64,000 nucleotides of DNA from positions 496,001 to 560,000 of the forward strand of contig JAOCPU010000006.1 of NCBI GenBank assembly GCA_035772785.1, given 5' to 3'. The notes beneath the pieces are model-generated. The model did no database searches. It was not told the origin of the DNA and was given only the letters and a program-made list of their open reading frames with translations. The stretch comes from Phlebiopsis flavidoalba (Eukaryota > Basidiomycota > Agaricomycetes > Polyporales > Phanerochaetaceae). This document shows, piece after piece, positions 61,480 to 64,000 of this stretch; position 1 is the first letter of the stretch; the number at the start of each line of letters is the position of its first letter. Position numbers and translations under genes: made by a program.

Positions 61480-62711
61480 TCACCAGACACCAATAACATC
61501 TGCCTGTCCACCGGCAGCAATGACCCTCTCTACGCCCATGCGCACCCGCTTCAACCACGCTTCGTCAGTCAGCGGGAGTCGGGGCACCAGCCGAAGGCTC
61601 TACCGGCGTCCCGAAGTCCTCCAGCTCGAGGAAATATGTGTCCTGTCGAACGGGCAACTGGCTGATAGAGGGCCGTCGGTCAAGGCGGATGACTGGCACA
61701 CCGAATGTCGTAAGCAACGTCCCCATCACCAGGTGGACAGTGCGACTGTGTGAAGGCTTCGGAGGCGTCTGGAGGCTCGGCCTCTGCGGTGGCCACCACG
61801 ATGCGGGAGGTTTCGTGCGACACGTCTCGATCGGACGTCCGGTAACGAGAGCCGAACCAGAAGCGCGCCGTAGTTGTGGCCGGCTCTCGACCGCGGGGAG
61901 TGGAGTTTCGAGTCCATTTGTGAGAGGATGTAAAAACGGGTGTAGTTAACTATACTTGGTTAATGTAAGCCTTCGGGTACTAGTGAGATATCGACTCACT
62001 GTTTGAATCTTGCACGCTCCGGCGAAGAATCTCGAGGCCATCAAAGACCTTCTCGCAAATAGTGGAGCAGATGGCCGCACTCCTCAGGTTCAGCTCATCA
62101 TCCTCGAGTAATGTCCGCGCCGCGCCAGCCGTCGACGTCTTCTTCTCAAGGGTCGCGTTCGGAAAAAAAAATGTTTTGCGATAAAACCGAGCATTGCCCT
62201 AGAGCCTGTGCGCGGGTCAATATTTCAGGCATCTCCGTCGTGTATTGCGTTGCACGTACCTGCTCGTGGCTGACAATTCGCTCGATGTCCTCGAACTTGA
62301 CCCCTTTCCGCGCCATCAAGCAATGCTGTACTGGCAGCGTGATCTCTCCGCGCACAAAAATGTCCTTGCCTACGGCAGGTACGCGGAGGACATCGTATGC
62401 TTCTATCACCGCGCCGAAGATTGTGTTCTCCTGCGGAATGACTCCGAAGGGGATTTCTTCCGAAATCGACTCGCAAACGGCTTGAGTTCAGAGTTACTAT
62501 CGGAGGTACCCGCGATTCCGCATGTGCACGTACATTTGATAGTGGGTCTCTCGACATACTCGACGTTCTCACCGAACCGGTCATACGAGCTCTAGGTTTG
62601 AAGGACGTTGAGAACAGATGCGCACCGAGATGCAACGCTGCACGAACCTGGTGCGAGTACGTACCGAGCGTGGCCTAGACAAGCAAGTTTGGGGAGTGTC
62701 TGTCCTTCCAT
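61480..62711 (-). CDS. PHA2: Prephenate dehydratase
   Basis: This enzyme converts prephenate to phenylpyruvate in phenylalanine synthesis in the cytosol. The start at 62711 reads MEGQTLPKLACLGHA and, after one frame change, GTYSHQ (about 62645-62662), the conserved N-terminal substrate-binding motif. YDRFGENVEYVERPTI (about 62540-62590) is followed by an intron, then ISEEIPFGVIPQENTIFGAV (about 62410-62470), AYDVLRVPAVGKDIFVRGEI, TLPVQHCLMARKGVKFEDIE and RIVSHEQ (about 62265-62400). After another intron come ALGQCSV, AGAARTLLEDDELNLRSAAI and CEKVFDGLEILRRSVQDSN (about 62000-62060). The ACT-like regulatory part reads TLLTTFGVPVIRLDRRP, TYFLELEDFGTPVEPSAG (about 61600-61660), WLKRVRMGVERVIAAGGQAD and VIGVW before the stop at 61480-61482. 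Full length, with several frameshifts. Convergent with the P450 and divergent from the protease. Confidence 0.93.
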
Positions 62712-63114
62712 GCTGGCGAGAAGTAGGCCTTCCTTCGCTCTGGGTTGTGCACATCGCCCGCATTTTATGAGTCAAACGGCGAGTTACCTGAATCGCTGGG
62801 GGCCTTTGAGCGCACAAGCGCCCAAACATCGGACGGGGTAGTATGGGCGCCTGAACATTTTGCACCCTCGCCGCGGACATTCGTGCGTACGCGGTCTGCT
62901 GTGGTCCTGCTCTACGCTGCCATCCCCTGCCTCCACAACGAATGCTGCTCCGCTCGTCAAGACTTTGGTTACGCTCGACTAGGTTATCCTCTTCCCAGAA
63001 TCTCACTCGTTCGCCCCCCGCGCTACTGACGCGCCCTACTCGGATCTCTGCGCTGTGCCTGCACTCCGGGTCTCCCTTTCAAGACACTATTCCAGCTCTC
63101 GATCTAATCTCAAT

Positions 63115-64000
63115 ATGTCGCCGGTCGCAAATGGCTTGGGAGAGAAGTACGGCAACTTTGATCTTCTTCGTCACGCGGGCTAAGCTGGAATACGCGGACA
63201 TCCTGGTGTCCAAGTGGAAGAGCAGGGTCACTGGTCTCAGCGTAGTGCATCTGGACTATAATGGTACGTATCGTTTGCAAACCCCCTGTGCTGACGTGGT
63301 TCATCGGTAATGTGAACGAAGACATTAACCCGAAAGCGTAGCCCCCATCGTCAACGGTTATTTCGTCATCGGTACAGAGAGTGAGCATACATCGCCACAG
63401 TATCCTTTGTGGCACTCATAATGTCGTCCTTTAGTATTCAATGATAGCGGATGTCCCCACACCTTAGAACAGTGAGTCCTCAAACTCATCTATGTACATC
63501 TACAATATGCTCAATGACACGTAGCCTTGTGTTCATGGGCTCGGAAAAATATCCTTACAAGGGTATCATCGACCATCTGGCGAATCGGGGTTTCTCAAAC
63601 GGAACAAATGCGTGGACGGACAACGATCACACGGCGTATACGGTCTCTACCGCGGTGACCCAACACGTTGAACAAGGAACCAAGGCTTCTTACAGCTCCT
63701 CCCAATATACACTCGACCATATCCTGTATCCGACGCTGACGAAGGCTGGCTTTATTACCGAAGTGAGCTAGCATTATCAGTCGCTTTGATCACTGACGTG
63801 AATACCGACTTTCCTAGGTGCATCATATCAATGGTCAAGGTGAAAATTCTGGTGTGGTATATAGCGAGATGCAAGGACGCGAGAACACGTCTGGGGACTT
63901 GATGGCTCTTCGGTACGCCATTCACTCTAACTCATTACACGCCTGCTTAATCCTCTTACAGGATGCAGCAGATGCACTTCCCGAGGTTTAGCGCATACCG
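63115..64000 (+). CDS. M16-family zinc metalloprotease, 5' part (cut by window end)
   Basis: This is a pitrilysin/insulysin-class peptidase most like the uncharacterised yeast YOL098C group, probably cytosolic. The start at 63115 reads MSPVANGLGEKYGNFDLLRH, then KLEYADILVSKWKSRVTGLS and VVHLDYN before an intron. AP-IVNGYFVIGTE (about 63345-63380) and IFNDSGCPHTLE follow. The inverted zinc motif HxxEH (HTLE-H) is split by a 53 nt intron at 63472-63524, and the next exon reads LVFMGSEKYPYKGIIDHLA. NRGFSNGTNAWTDNDHTAYT, VDHILYPTLTKAGFITEV (partly distorted), VHHINGQGENSGVVYSEMQG (about 63820-63870, holding the third zinc-ligand Glu region) and RENTSGDLMALRMQQM run to the edge. The remaining three quarters of a roughly 1000-residue protein lie outside the window. 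Confidence 0.92.

Noticed and set aside
1..64000. CRISPR arrays, rRNA, tRNA, prophage or bacterial operons
   Set aside because: No regularly spaced repeats, no cloverleaf or rRNA core seen by eye, and gene structure is eukaryotic throughout. A tRNA scan was not possible, so a missed tRNA cannot be excluded.

Overview
This window looks like nuclear DNA of a filamentous basidiomycete, most likely an Agaricomycete. Genes are packed on both strands, are split by many short GT-AG introns (about 50-60 nt where I could place them), and encode fungal families such as a Zn2Cys6 regulator, a KRE6/SKN1 glucan-synthesis protein, an F-box/LRR protein, a P450 and an LCCL membrane protein. I saw no bacterial, viral or CRISPR features and could not find a tRNA or rRNA by eye.

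The dominant technical feature is that almost every recognisable protein changes reading frame within exons. Even housekeeping genes (TRAPPC8/Trs85, methylmalonate-semialdehyde dehydrogenase, prephenate dehydratase) can be read only by hopping between frames, and some stretches also look rich in substitutions. This fits an unpolished consensus better than decay of single genes. Gene ends below are therefore outer limits of homology, and intron counts are not reliable.

Layout: 0.6-1.1 kb, start of an unknown protein (-); 1.6-4.3 kb, KRE6/SKN1 GH16 protein (-); 4.6-7.0 kb, methylmalonate-semialdehyde dehydrogenase (+); 7.1-7.8 kb, LMW tyrosine phosphatase (-); 8.1-9.1 kb, unknown protein (+); 9.2-10.5 kb, seipin (-); 10.7-11.9 kb, YTH1/CPSF30 (+); 12.2-13.0 kb, UPF0047/YjbQ (+); 14.2-17.1 kb, Zn2Cys6 transcription factor (+); 18.1-21.6 kb, RhoGEF with DH and PH domains (+); 21.8-23.9 kb, NGL2-type nuclease (-); 23.9-27.6 kb, unassigned G-rich and T-rich DNA; 27.6-33.3 kb, TRAPPC8/Trs85 (+); 33.4-34.4 kb, Mpv17/PMP22 protein (-); 37.8-39.0 kb, F-box protein (+); 39.1-39.9 kb, a near-perfect long inverted repeat; 40.3-43.2 kb or further, a long coiled-coil protein (-); 44.5-48 kb, unassigned; 48.6-49.3 kb, Rac-type GTPase (+); 50.5-54.0 kb, single-pass membrane protein of unknown function (+); 54.5-56.5 kb, LCCL membrane protein (-); 57.1-57.9 kb, small conserved protein (+); 59.0-61.2 kb, cytochrome P450 (+); 61.5-62.7 kb, prephenate dehydratase (-); 63.1 kb to the end, M16 metalloprotease (+, cut by the window edge).

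The recognised genes cover cell-wall glucan synthesis, valine and phenylalanine metabolism, lipid droplets, mRNA 3' processing, vesicle tethering and Rho signalling. A RhoGEF and a Rac-type GTPase occur 30 kb apart, but nothing shows that they are partners. The set reads as an ordinary fungal chromosome segment rather than a biosynthetic or defence cluster. I did not find a convincing new multi-gene system. The best leads are the inverted repeat at 39 kb, the extra C-terminal domain of the RhoGEF, and several lineage-conserved proteins without a function.
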